Of a stretch of 5,082 bases of DNA, positions 1-5,082 are shown in pieces (within the stretch, counting starts at the first letter, position 1; each line of letters begins with the position of its first letter). Source of the stretch: Chloroflexota bacterium (GTDB lineage: Bacteria; Chloroflexota; Anaerolineae; SpSt-600); the NCBI GenBank assembly GCA_011041825.1, contig DRAO01000093.1:1-5082 (forward strand), read 5' to 3'. Below the pieces are notes generated by a model that was not told the origin of the DNA, searched no databases, and was given only the letters and a program-made list of their open reading frames with translations. A program made the translations under genes and the position numbers.

Positions 1-75
1 GTGCAACAAAATACTACTCTTTTTTTCCCTTTGTTCCCGGGGGCAGGTTTAACCCCGGAGTTTTTCAACACCCTC
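1..75 (-). repeat. Interspersed repeat copy A, truncated by window edge
   Basis: Read on the minus strand, this begins with the 25-base core (75 down to 51) that also occurs, identical, at 1051-1075. A spacer of 36 bases follows, then GTATTTTGTTGCAC (14 down to 1). That last part matches the left hairpin arm of copy D2 (GTATTTTCTTGCAC at 4979-4992) with one difference. The spacer also aligns with the D2 spacer (for example GAGTAGTATTTT in both). The other half of the hairpin must lie outside the window. An open reading frame across this region, starting GTG at base 1, is a by-product of the repeat and is not called as a gene. The copy lies downstream of the membrane-protein gene, pointing away from it. 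Confidence 0.85.
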
Positions 76-185
76 CTGGTTGGCGATGTTGCCCCCACGG
101 TGGAGGCGAAAAAGGATGTGGAGCTACCGCTATTGGACACCTTCTCAACGCCTATCCTTAAAGCCTGTGGCCGCCAGGTGGGAGC
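76..185. other. Short intergenic stretch with a GC palindrome
   Basis: No gene is seen between the repeat and the stop codon of the membrane-protein gene. A near-palindrome, GCCCCCACGGTGGAGGC, lies at 91-107 and has a single G.T-type mismatch. No T-run follows it on either strand, so it is not a convincing intrinsic terminator. The 12 bases TGTGGAGCTACC at 117-128 recur at 4939-4950, inside the region of repeat D2. This may be a trace of an older, wider repeat or chance. Confidence 0.4.
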
Positions 186-950
186 TTATCCTTTCAAGGG
201 AGAAAGGGGCTCCAACCTTTCATAAACGGCCTTGAGGGTCTCCAGGATTTCCCTGACGGGGATGGGATTTCGCTTAACCCCCGCCTTTAAAATGATAATG
301 CCATCGGAGATGGAAACCCGGGTGCCAGGCAGGGGCAACTCCGCCTGGGGGATGTGCCCGACCTTGTAGATGCTGGGGTTGTACACCAGCTTGGCGGTGA
401 AATTAGTTCGATGGTCCACAATGGAGCCAGCCTTCTGTTTCACTATGTCCACAAAGGTAAGGCGCAGGAGATTCCCATCGGCCAGTTTTATCTTCACCTT
501 GAACCAGGGATCACGATAGTACTGCTTCTTTTTACCCGAGCGAGAACGGGCAGTGCGGACCCGTTTTTTCGGTTGCATAGGCCCTGTCAAGTCCAGCCAG
601 CCGACCACCCGTCCCTTGCGGCCCGTGTCATCCCTCAGGGTATACAGGATTCTGCGGGCGGCTTCAAATTGATTTTTGGGCCAGCTCGGCAAGGGAGCTC
701 TGAATGAGAGTGCTCCTCCTGCAATTGCCGCACACCAGAGGATGAAACCAGTATATTGGAAAATGCTCCCGAATCTCAGAAACTTGTCCAGCAGGAACAA
801 GATGACTCCCAGGAGGAAAAGAGCCGCCGAGACTTTATAGCCGAAGAGCTTCTGTTGTCTGCGGCGGAACCTTTCCCGCTTGATTTTATCCATCGTATCC
901 AATATGACCTGAGGGTGCTCGGCCATTCTGATGTAGATATTAGTGGGCAT
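186..950 (-). CDS. Hypothetical two-helix membrane protein with basic cytoplasm-type loop
   Basis: The protein is 254 residues from the ATG at 950. A TTG at 956 would add two residues, but it lies only 3 bases from the Shine-Dalgarno, whereas the ATG has an ideal 9-base gap from GGAGG. Residues 1-38 are charged, with a basic cluster (KIKRERFRRRQQK). Two hydrophobic segments follow: about 39-57 (VSAALFLLGVILFLL) and 65-83 (FQYTGFILWCAAIAGGAL), joined by a short loop, so the protein looks like a helical hairpin with both ends on the same side. Residues 84-254 are soluble. They include a strongly basic linker at about 127-144 (KKRVRTARSRSGKKK), then alternating strands (DPWFKVKIKLADGNLLRL, FTAKLVYNPSIYKVG, GTRVSISDGIIILKAG) suggesting a beta-rich domain, and a closing amphipathic helix. 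By the positive-inside rule the soluble parts should be cytoplasmic. I recognise no family and no catalytic motif. It is monocistronic as far as can be seen, with its own promoter, and is divergent from the large surface-protein gene. Confidence 0.85.
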   Translation of the reverse strand: MPTNIYIRMAEHPQVILDTMDKIKRERFRRRQQKLFGYKVSAALFLLGVILFLLDKFLRFGSIFQYTGFILWCAAIAGGALSFRAPLPSWPKNQFEAARRILYTLRDDTGRKGRVVGWLDLTGPMQPKKRVRTARSRSGKKKQYYRDPWFKVKIKLADGNLLRLTFVDIVKQKAGSIVDHRTNFTAKLVYNPSIYKVGHIPQAELPLPGTRVSISDGIIILKAGVKRNPIPVREILETLKAVYERLEPLSPLKG

Positions 951-956
951 TAACAA

Positions 957-967
957 TCACCTCCTCG
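957..967 (-). promoter_or_regulatory. Ribosome binding site deciding the start of the membrane protein
   Basis: On the minus strand this reads CGAGGAGGTGA, an almost complete match to the anti-Shine-Dalgarno complement. GGAGG (964 down to 960) is 9 bases from the ATG at 950 and only 3 from the TTG at 956, so the ATG is the preferred start. Confidence 0.85.
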
Positions 968-1008
968 GGTTCTTCTCCCGTGGCAAGCGGGGGACGACAC
1001 ACAATACT

Positions 1009-1037
1009 ATTATCCACGATTTTGACCTCAAAGTCAA
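1009..1037 (-). promoter_or_regulatory. Sigma-70-type promoter for the membrane-protein gene
   Basis: The minus strand shows TTGACT (1037-1032) and GATAAT (1014-1009) separated by exactly 17 bases. Each hexamer differs from consensus by one base. Transcription would start near base 1002, giving a leader of about 50 bases before the ATG. The leader contains a small inverted repeat (CCCG at 977-980, CGGG at 988-991) shortly before the Shine-Dalgarno. Repeat copy B begins only 6 bases upstream of the -35 box. Confidence 0.65.
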
Positions 1038-1038
1038 A
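1021..1038. promoter_or_regulatory. Operator-like inverted repeat over the -35 box
   Basis: TTTGAC (1021-1026) and GTCAAA (1033-1038) form a perfect 6-6-6 dyad. One half overlaps the -35 hexamer of the minus-strand promoter and the other lies in the promoter spacer. The placement fits a repressor site, but the dyad is short and its role is inferred. Confidence 0.35.
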
Positions 1039-1042
1039 GGCG

Positions 1043-1192
1043 GTTAGCTTGAGGGTGTTGAAAAACTCCGGGGTTGGAAACTACTCCGCAGGCCAGGGAT
1101 AGAAAAAAGGGGGTGTTTTCTCGTGCGGGGGCTTCGCCCCCGCACGAGAAAACACTTCAAAAAATGCTTTTTAACCTGCCCTCGCCGGAGGG
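1043..1192 (+). repeat. Interspersed repeat copy B, most complete copy
   Basis: The parts in order are as follows. GTTAGCTT at 1043-1050 is shared with copy C. The 25-base core at 1051-1075 is identical to copy A in inverse orientation. A purine-rich spacer follows. A perfect 20-bp hairpin has arms at 1113-1132 and 1136-1155 around a TTC loop. Next comes CAAAAAATGCTTTTTAACCTG-like sequence at 1158-1178, which recurs beside the D2 hairpin. A small stem ends the element (CCCTC 1179-1183, GAGGG 1188-1192). The full layout of core, spacer, long hairpin, A-run/T-run and small stem seems to be the complete element. A minus-strand open frame over 1044-1301 is an artefact of the repeats. Confidence 0.88.
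1113..1155 (+). repeat. Perfect 20-bp hairpin of repeat copy B
   Basis: The left arm starts GTGTTTTCTCGTGCG and ends GGGGGC. The loop is TTC at 1133-1135, and the right arm is the exact reverse complement. An AT-rich base (TTTTC/GAAAA) leads into a GC-rich tip closed by a C-G pair. D2 and, on the minus strand, D1 share the C-TTC-G tip. No T-run follows directly, so a role as a simple intrinsic terminator is not supported. Confidence 0.92.
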
Positions 1193-1223
1193 AACCATTT
1201 GAACAAGAACAGCGTGTCACTTC

Positions 1224-1255
1224 TTCAACATCCTCGTTAGCTTGAGGGTGTTGAA
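1224..1255. repeat. Inverted repeat at the left border of copy C
   Basis: TTCAACATCCTC (1224-1235) pairs with GAGGGTGTTGAA (1244-1255) across an 8-base spacer GTTAGCTT, with one G.T wobble. The right arm is the start of the copy C core. The left arm, together with bases to 1218, resembles a degenerate core in minus orientation, so two cores may have met here head to head. Confidence 0.6.
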
Positions 1256-1337
1256 AAACCCCAGGGTTAAACTTGCCCCCGGAAGCCGGGCAAGGAAACA
1301 CCCGGGCTTGGGCTGGAGCTTCCAGCTCCGGCCTAAG
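1236..1337 (+). repeat. Interspersed repeat copy C with a diverged hairpin
   Basis: The first 24 bases (1236-1259) are identical to 1043-1066 of copy B. After that the core diverges (CCCAGGGTTAA instead of TCCGGGGTTGG). A bulged stem, CTTGCCC (1272-1278) with GGGCAAG (1288-1294), lies in the spacer. The main hairpin has 14-base arms at 1307-1320 and 1324-1337 around TCC, with two G.T pairs, so it is less perfect than the others. The A-run/T-run tail of copy B is absent. This copy lies about 190 bases upstream of the large gene and points toward it. Confidence 0.75.
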
Positions 1338-1514
1338 GATGCCAGGCCCAGACGGAATTTACAAGTATGTAACATCTGGGAAAAGCAATCTTAACGAAGT
1401 TGGATTATAAAAATAGATAAGGAAATTATTTCTCCTACAGGGGCTTCCCGTTGAAGAAATAACCGGCCCCTTCACGCAATTCTGCAAGCAAGAGTGAACC
1501 CTTAAAAATATGCT
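1338..1514 (+). promoter_or_regulatory. AT-rich leader of the large gene, promoter not resolved
   Basis: This stretch between repeat C and the ribosome binding site contrasts with its GC-rich surroundings, above all at 1384-1432, and is the likely promoter zone. The best pairings are weak: TTAACG (1391-1396) with TAGATA (1414-1419) at 17 bases, or TTGGAT (1400-1405) with AATTAT (1424-1429) at 18. Downstream, nested inverted repeats occur at 1439-1471: AGGGGC with GCCCCT outside, CTTC with GAAG inside. They would form in the 5' leader of the mRNA. No riboswitch class is recognised. Confidence 0.3.
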
Positions 1515-1522
1515 GGAGGTGG
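1515..1522 (+). promoter_or_regulatory. Ribosome binding site of the large surface-protein gene
   Basis: GGAGGTGG lies 7 bases (counted from GGAGG) before the ATG at 1527. No other start codon in this frame keeps the signal peptide intact with comparable spacing. Confidence 0.85.
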
Positions 1523-1526
1523 TAAG

Positions 1527-4500
1527 ATGGTTAGCAAAAAGCTGAGGTTCATACTGCCCTTGGGCATACTCATATTACTCCTTTGCCTTATCCAAATGGC
1601 CTCGGCCCAAGGTGGGAGTATTTCCGGCACCGTTTCCACCCCCGATGGGGGCTCCATTCCCCCAGGGACAAAGGTGAGGCTCCTGCGGTTGGATGGCTCC
1701 AAGTCTGGTGAAGCAATGGTGGACACCACCAATGGCTCATACAGCTTCGCTATGGTACCACCGGGCAATTACATCCTCAGGGCTGTGCCGCCTGCCCTGT
1801 CCGATTACACCCCGTCCCTCCTTACCCCTGTCTCCGTGCTCCACGACCCGGTTACGGTAAACCTGGAACTCACCTTCCCTTCCATCGTTGGAACCGTGTA
1901 CAGGCCCGACGGCGCCACCCCTGCCGATGCCTGGGTGCACGTTTACGCCTCCACCGGCAGGGAGGTGGAGAGGAGGGCCGCTTTCACCGGGACTATAAAG
2001 CTGGGCGGACTTTACGACGGCTCCTATTGGCTTCAAGCTGAGCCGATGGACCTGCCCCAGAACGAGGGCCTGTGGTGGTCGAGGCGACAGGCCGTCACCG
2101 TCTCCAGCGGCGTCACCCAGGTGGTGACCCTGACCCTGAGACCCGCCAATGTCATCGGCATCGCTAAGGAGCCCTCCCCAAGCGAGAATCCGGTCAAAGA
2201 GGCAGTGGTGCGGGTCTTCGATTCCTCGGGCACGCTGCGGGGCAAGGACGTGACCGACTGGCAGGGGCGCTTCGCCATCGGCGGGCTGATAACGGGCACC
2301 TACTCCCTGGTTCTCTCCCCTCCCTGGTACCGGGCCGACCTTGTCTCTCCTGACCCCATCACCTTCTCCATTGATGCTTCCCAGCCCGTCACCAACCTCG
2401 GCACCATCAGGTTCCAGGCCCTGCCCAAGACCGTGAGCGGGACCGTGACTACCAACACCGGGACCCCGGTGCAGAACGCCAGAGTGGTGGCCCATAAGGT
2501 GAGCGGGAGGGGACGCAGCGAAGCCTTCAGCGACGCCACCGGGGCTTACGAGATGCGGCTCTCACCCGGGTTGTGGGCTCTCACGGTGAAGCGCATCACC
2601 ACCACCGTGCCCTACACCTGGGTCTACCCCTATCCGCCCCAGTTAGTGTACTTCCACTACAACACCGACCCTGAACACGAGACGGTGGACTTCACCGTCA
2701 TCACCGCCGATTCCACAGTGACCGGCCTCGTCCAGCTCCCCGGTGGCTCTGCCCCTCCCTTCACGGTGACGGTGAGCCTGCACAGCGACGAGGGGGTGGG
2801 CGTCCGGGAGCAGATCAACCCCGACGGCTCCTTCTCCATCGCCATCCCTCACGGCTCCTACAGGGTAGGGATACACCCCGAAAGCCCCGATTACCTGGGC
2901 CCAGCCATAGACCCCATCGTCGTCCCGCCCGAATCCACCTACGACTTGGGCACCATCACCCTCCTGGAGAAGAACGCCATCATCACCGGCACGGTAACCG
3001 ATGGCACTAACCCTGTGGAAGGGATAGAAGTGGTGGCCTGGCGAAGCGATGCCCCCGGCACCGTCTCCGGCTTCACCGACTCCGATGGGAGCTACATCCT
3101 CTCGGTTGCTCCTGGCACCTGGAGGGTGCGCCCTGCCCTCTCATCGGACCAGCCTTATATCTACACCGGCGGCTACCAGGAGGTTGATGTCCCCGATGGC
3201 GGGACGGTAACCGATGTGGACTTCGCCCTGCTCCCCGCTACCGCTCAGATTTTGGGCACCCTGGTGGATGAGGCCGGGAACCCGGTGACCGATGCGACAG
3301 GGTGGGCCAGGGCGGTGGACACCGCAGACCCGTCCATCCACAACGTGGCCCCCATAACCGATGGCACCTTTGCCATCTACGTCCCCGGCAGCACCTACCG
3401 GGTCAGGGCCTGGCTTCCTGCCGGTTCGGAGTATCTGGCCGGCCCACCTAAGGAGGTGACCGTCTCCGCCGGGATGACGGCCACGGTGGAGATAACCGTG
3501 AGGGAGAAAACGGCGGCCATAGATGGTGGCCTCTACGACCCCCGTGCCAACGACCAGCCCGTCTCCGGCGTGAAAGGCGAGGTGTTCGCCTGGAGCGAGG
3601 GATACTGGCTCCGGACGCCCATCAAAAAGGGCAACGGCACCTTCAGGATGGGCGTGGCCTCTGGGATATGGGCCTTGGGCTACCGGGTTGACCCCGCATC
3701 GGGGTACGTGGCCCTGAGGGACAGGCGCAACATCCCCGTCCAGGAAGGCCAGACGGCCCACATCCCCCTGCCGGTGGTGCAGAAGGATGGCCTGATAACG
3801 GGCACCGTCCTGGGGCCCGATGGTTCTCCTCTGGCCGGGGCCAGGGTTATCGCCAGGGGCATCGGCCCGGTGGTGCGGGACGTGGCCCTGCACACCGAAT
3901 CGGGTGACGATGGGGGCTTCGAGCTCCGGGTGCCTCACGGCTGGTACAACCTGAGAGCCGTGCTGGGAGATAGCGAGGGGTATCTGCCGCCGATGGAGCG
4001 GCGGCTCCACGTCCCCGAAAACGGCACCGTGGGCGGCATCGTGCTCCAGTTCCGCCAGCCCGATGCCACCATCACCGGCACGGTCACCGTGAGCGGCACC
4101 GCCGCCTCAGGCGATGTCCTCATCTGGGCCTGGAGCGAGGATGGCGCCTACACCAAGACGCTGGCCACCGCCGGTGGCCTCTACACCCTTAACGTCATCT
4201 CCAACACCACCTGGCACATCGGGGCCATATACCAGGAGGGAGACAGCTTCTACGCCACCAGGGTCATCGTCCACGTGCCCGAAGGCGGAGCGACGCAGGA
4301 CCTCGTCCTCACGGGGCCGCATCATCTCCCCGCACCGGTGGTGGTGAGCTTCGATGCCGACGAGGGGACTTCGGTGGAGTTGCGGGACGGCACCACCATC
4401 CTCATCCCTGCCGGAGCGATGCCTGTATCGGGCACCGTCACCCTGCGGGTCATCCCCATCGCCACGTTGCCCTGGCAGCGCCACGCCAACGTCTACCGCT

Positions 4501-4796
4501 ACGGCTATGCCCTTGTCGCCACCGATGAAGACGGCAACGCCATCACTGAGCACTTCAACCAAGACGTGGTCATCACCTTCTTCTACGATGAGGCGGAGCT
4601 GGTGCGCTGGGGCATCACCGAGAGCAAACTGCACCCGGCCTATTACTCCACCACCACCGATAGCTGGACCTTCCCCGAGAGCTACCTGGTGGACACCGAC
4701 CGGAACCTGGTGATGATGCAGATAGACCACTTCACCACTTTCGCCCTGACGGGGGAGGAAGGCTACACCGTTTACCTCCCTCTTGTCCTCAGGTGA
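1527..4796 (+). CDS. Secreted multi-domain protein with ten carboxypeptidase-regulatory-like repeats and a VYLPLVLR tail
   Basis: The protein has 1089 residues. Residues 1-27 form a Sec signal peptide: KK, then a hydrophobic core (FILPLGILILLLCLI), then cleavage after ASA-27 before Q28. The single cysteine, C20, is inside this peptide and is not in a lipobox; the mature protein has none. Residues 30-930 hold about ten modules of 85-95 residues, each opening with an [I/V]xGTV-like strand, then PDG/xAxV and G-[Y/W]-x-[L/V] strands. This is the pattern of carboxypeptidase-regulatory / Cna-B / prealbumin-like beta sandwiches. Residues 935-1075 form a different domain with LRDGTTILIPAGAMP and DHFTTFAL, reminiscent of ZU5-like or autotransport-accessory beta domains; that assignment is weak. 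The last residues, YTVYLPLVLR, match a tail I associate with exported Chloroflexota proteins. No LPXTG, S-layer domain or C-terminal transmembrane helix is seen. I see no protease or glycosidase motif. A role as extracellular scaffold, adhesin or carbohydrate-contacting surface protein is inferred. The gene appears monocistronic. Confidence 0.93.
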   Translation: MVSKKLRFILPLGILILLLCLIQMASAQGGSISGTVSTPDGGSIPPGTKVRLLRLDGSKSGEAMVDTTNGSYSFAMVPPGNYILRAVPPALSDYTPSLLTPVSVLHDPVTVNLELTFPSIVGTVYRPDGATPADAWVHVYASTGREVERRAAFTGTIKLGGLYDGSYWLQAEPMDLPQNEGLWWSRRQAVTVSSGVTQVVTLTLRPANVIGIAKEPSPSENPVKEAVVRVFDSSGTLRGKDVTDWQGRFAIGGLITGTYSLVLSPPWYRADLVSPDPITFSIDASQPVTNLGTIRFQALPKTVSGTVTTNTGTPVQNARVVAHKVSGRGRSEAFSDATGAYEMRLSPGLWALTVKRITTTVPYTWVYPYPPQLVYFHYNTDPEHETVDFTVITADSTVTGLVQLPGGSAPPFTVTVSLHSDEGVGVREQINPDGSFSIAIPHGSYRVGIHPESPDYLGPAIDPIVVPPESTYDLGTITLLEKNAIITGTVTDGTNPVEGIEVVAWRSDAPGTVSGFTDSDGSYILSVAPGTWRVRPALSSDQPYIYTGGYQEVDVPDGGTVTDVDFALLPATAQILGTLVDEAGNPVTDATGWARAVDTADPSIHNVAPITDGTFAIYVPGSTYRVRAWLPAGSEYLAGPPKEVTVSAGMTATVEITVREKTAAIDGGLYDPRANDQPVSGVKGEVFAWSEGYWLRTPIKKGNGTFRMGVASGIWALGYRVDPASGYVALRDRRNIPVQEGQTAHIPLPVVQKDGLITGTVLGPDGSPLAGARVIARGIGPVVRDVALHTESGDDGGFELRVPHGWYNLRAVLGDSEGYLPPMERRLHVPENGTVGGIVLQFRQPDATITGTVTVSGTAASGDVLIWAWSEDGAYTKTLATAGGLYTLNVISNTTWHIGAIYQEGDSFYATRVIVHVPEGGATQDLVLTGPHHLPAPVVVSFDADEGTSVELRDGTTILIPAGAMPVSGTVTLRVIPIATLPWQRHANVYRYGYALVATDEDGNAITEHFNQDVVITFFYDEAELVRWGITESKLHPAYYSTTTDSWTFPESYLVDTDRNLVMMQIDHFTTFALTGEEGYTVYLPLVLR
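1614..4316 (+). repeat. Protein-level tandem repeat region: ten beta-sandwich modules
   Basis: Approximate module starts by residue are 30 (SISGTV), 118 (PSIVGTV), 208 (NVIGIA), 301 (KTVSGTV), 396 (STVTGLV), 483 (NAIITGTV), 572 (TAQILGTL), 663 (AAIDGGL), 755 (GLITGTV) and 846 (DATITGTV). Each has a late G-x-aromatic turn: PPGNY, YDGSY, ITGTY, SPGLW, PHGSY, APGTW, PGSTY, ASGIW, PHGWY, SNTTW. Modules 6-10 also share a [V/I]xAW or similar strand (VVAWRS, WARAV, VFAWSE, VIARG, IWAWSE). The modules are strongly diverged from each other at DNA level, so the duplication is old. Confidence 0.85.
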
Positions 4797-4816
4797 ACTC
4801 CCCGGCAGCATAAGTT

Positions 4817-4894
4817 TGGGCGGCGGCAATGCCGAAGGCATTGCCGCCGCCCATAGCACGAAGCGGCTTCAACCCCGAAGTTTTCCAACTCCTC
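4817..4894 (-). repeat. Interspersed repeat copy D1, hairpin directly after the large gene
   Basis: On the minus strand, a core variant at 4894-4871 (aligning with copy A over the whole core, with about four differences) is followed by a perfect 17-bp hairpin. The hairpin arms are 4817-4833 and 4837-4853. The loop is GAA on the plus strand, which is TTC in the element's own orientation, closed by C-G as in B and D2. The gap between core and hairpin is only 17 bases, shorter than in A, B and C. The hairpin starts 20 bases after the stop codon of the large gene. It could act as a 3' end stabiliser or processing barrier for that mRNA, but no T-run follows, so intrinsic termination is doubtful. 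Confidence 0.8.
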
Positions 4895-4915
4895 TCTTCC
4901 TGGGACAAAACTTCG
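4876..4915. repeat. 9-bp inverted repeat between D1 and D2
   Basis: CGAAGTTTT (4876-4884) and AAAACTTCG (4907-4915) are perfect inverse copies 22 bases apart. The left arm is part of the D1 core; the right arm may be what is left of a facing core from D2. It lies in the junction between the two divergent copies. Confidence 0.5.
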
Positions 4916-4943
4916 CTTTTTATGTGACCACGATTAAGTGTGG

Positions 4944-5064
4944 AGCTACCCCCTGAGGCAAAGAAGGAAAAGAGAGTAGTATTTTCTTGCACGGCGGCTT
5001 CGCCGCCGTGCAAGAAAATACCCTCAAAAAGCCTTTTTAACCTGTCTTGAGCGAAGGGCGCTCA
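4944..5064 (+). repeat. Interspersed repeat copy D2 with perfect hairpin and tail
   Basis: The spacer from 4944 aligns with that of copy A with a single one-base gap. The core upstream is too diverged to recognise. The hairpin is a perfect 20-bp stem (4979-4998 with 5002-5021) around TTC. After it come CAAAAAGCCTTTTTAACCTG at 5025-5044, as in copy B, and a small stem TGAGCG (5048-5053) with CGCTCA (5059-5064). D1 and D2 point away from each other. A minus-strand open frame across 4789-5013 is an artefact of these repeats. Confidence 0.85.
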
Positions 5065-5082
5065 TCAAACAAAGGTGAGAAC

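Noticed and set aside
1..225. Plus-strand open frame of 74 codons starting GTG
   Set aside because: It runs through repeat A and into the 3' end of the membrane-protein gene, has no ribosome binding site in view, and similar peptides arise from the other repeat copies.
1133..1178. Intrinsic terminator at hairpin B
   Set aside because: No gene ends just upstream on either strand, and the T-run (1168-1172) is separated from the stem by an A-run, so the usual stem-plus-U-tract layout is missing.
1044..1301. Minus-strand open frame of 85 codons
   Set aside because: It is made entirely of repeats B and C, including the perfect hairpin, and has no plausible Shine-Dalgarno or protein-like composition.
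1043..1337. CRISPR array
   Set aside because: There are only two direct copies of a 24-base unit, with a 169-base interval that itself contains a hairpin element; spacing and number do not fit an array.
3141..4010. Long antisense open frame (289 codons) inside the large gene, with others at 1737-2495 and 4107-4859
   Set aside because: They are shadows caused by the high G+C third-position bias of the large gene. The peptides are rich in G, H, R and P and show no domain, while the plus-strand frame has a signal peptide and clear modules.
4789..5013. Minus-strand open frame of 74 codons
   Set aside because: It covers repeats D1 and D2 and overlaps the end of the large gene; the peptide is translated hairpin.
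5071..5082. AAAGGTGAGAAC as the ribosome binding site of a next gene
   Set aside because: AGGTGA fits a Shine-Dalgarno, but the window ends before any start codon, so it cannot be supported.

Overview
The window looks like bacterial chromosome, most likely from a Chloroflexota-type organism. The main clue is the large secreted protein, which ends in the tail VYLPLVLR. From memory, this kind of ending recurs on exported proteins of Chloroflexota such as Anaerolineae, Roseiflexus and relatives. Strong Shine-Dalgarno sites (GAGGAGGTGA, GGAGGTGG) and a sigma-70-like promoter fit a bacterium. The lineage is an inference from this tail and general style only; no rRNA or marker gene is present.

Layout. 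Bases 1-75 are the inside end of an interspersed repeat cut by the window edge (copy A, minus orientation). Bases 186-950 (minus) encode a small two-helix membrane protein of unknown function, with a good promoter and ribosome binding site just upstream on the minus strand. Bases 957-1526 are a long non-coding stretch. It holds that promoter, two more repeat copies in plus orientation (B at 1043-1192, C at 1236-1337) and an AT-rich leader for the next gene. Bases 1527-4796 (plus) encode a 1089-residue exported protein. It has a signal peptide, about ten tandem beta-sandwich modules of the carboxypeptidase-regulatory / Cna-B type, a distinct C-terminal domain and the tail. Bases 4797-5082 are non-coding and hold two further repeat copies facing away from each other (D1 minus, D2 plus).

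The most unusual content is the repeat family. A conserved core of about 25 bp (beginning GAGGGTGTTGAAAAACTCC) is followed 18-39 bases later by a long, nearly perfect GC-rich hairpin, usually with a TTC loop. Five copies sit in the gaps around two genes. The hairpins of B and D2 differ at five stem positions and all five are compensated on the other arm, so the fold seems to be what is conserved. This resembles REP/MITE-type or structured intergenic RNA elements, but I cannot assign it to a named family.

The two genes are divergently transcribed and show no obvious functional link. The membrane protein is probably an ordinary or lineage-specific gene. The large protein is a plausible cell-surface or extracellular structural/adhesive protein.
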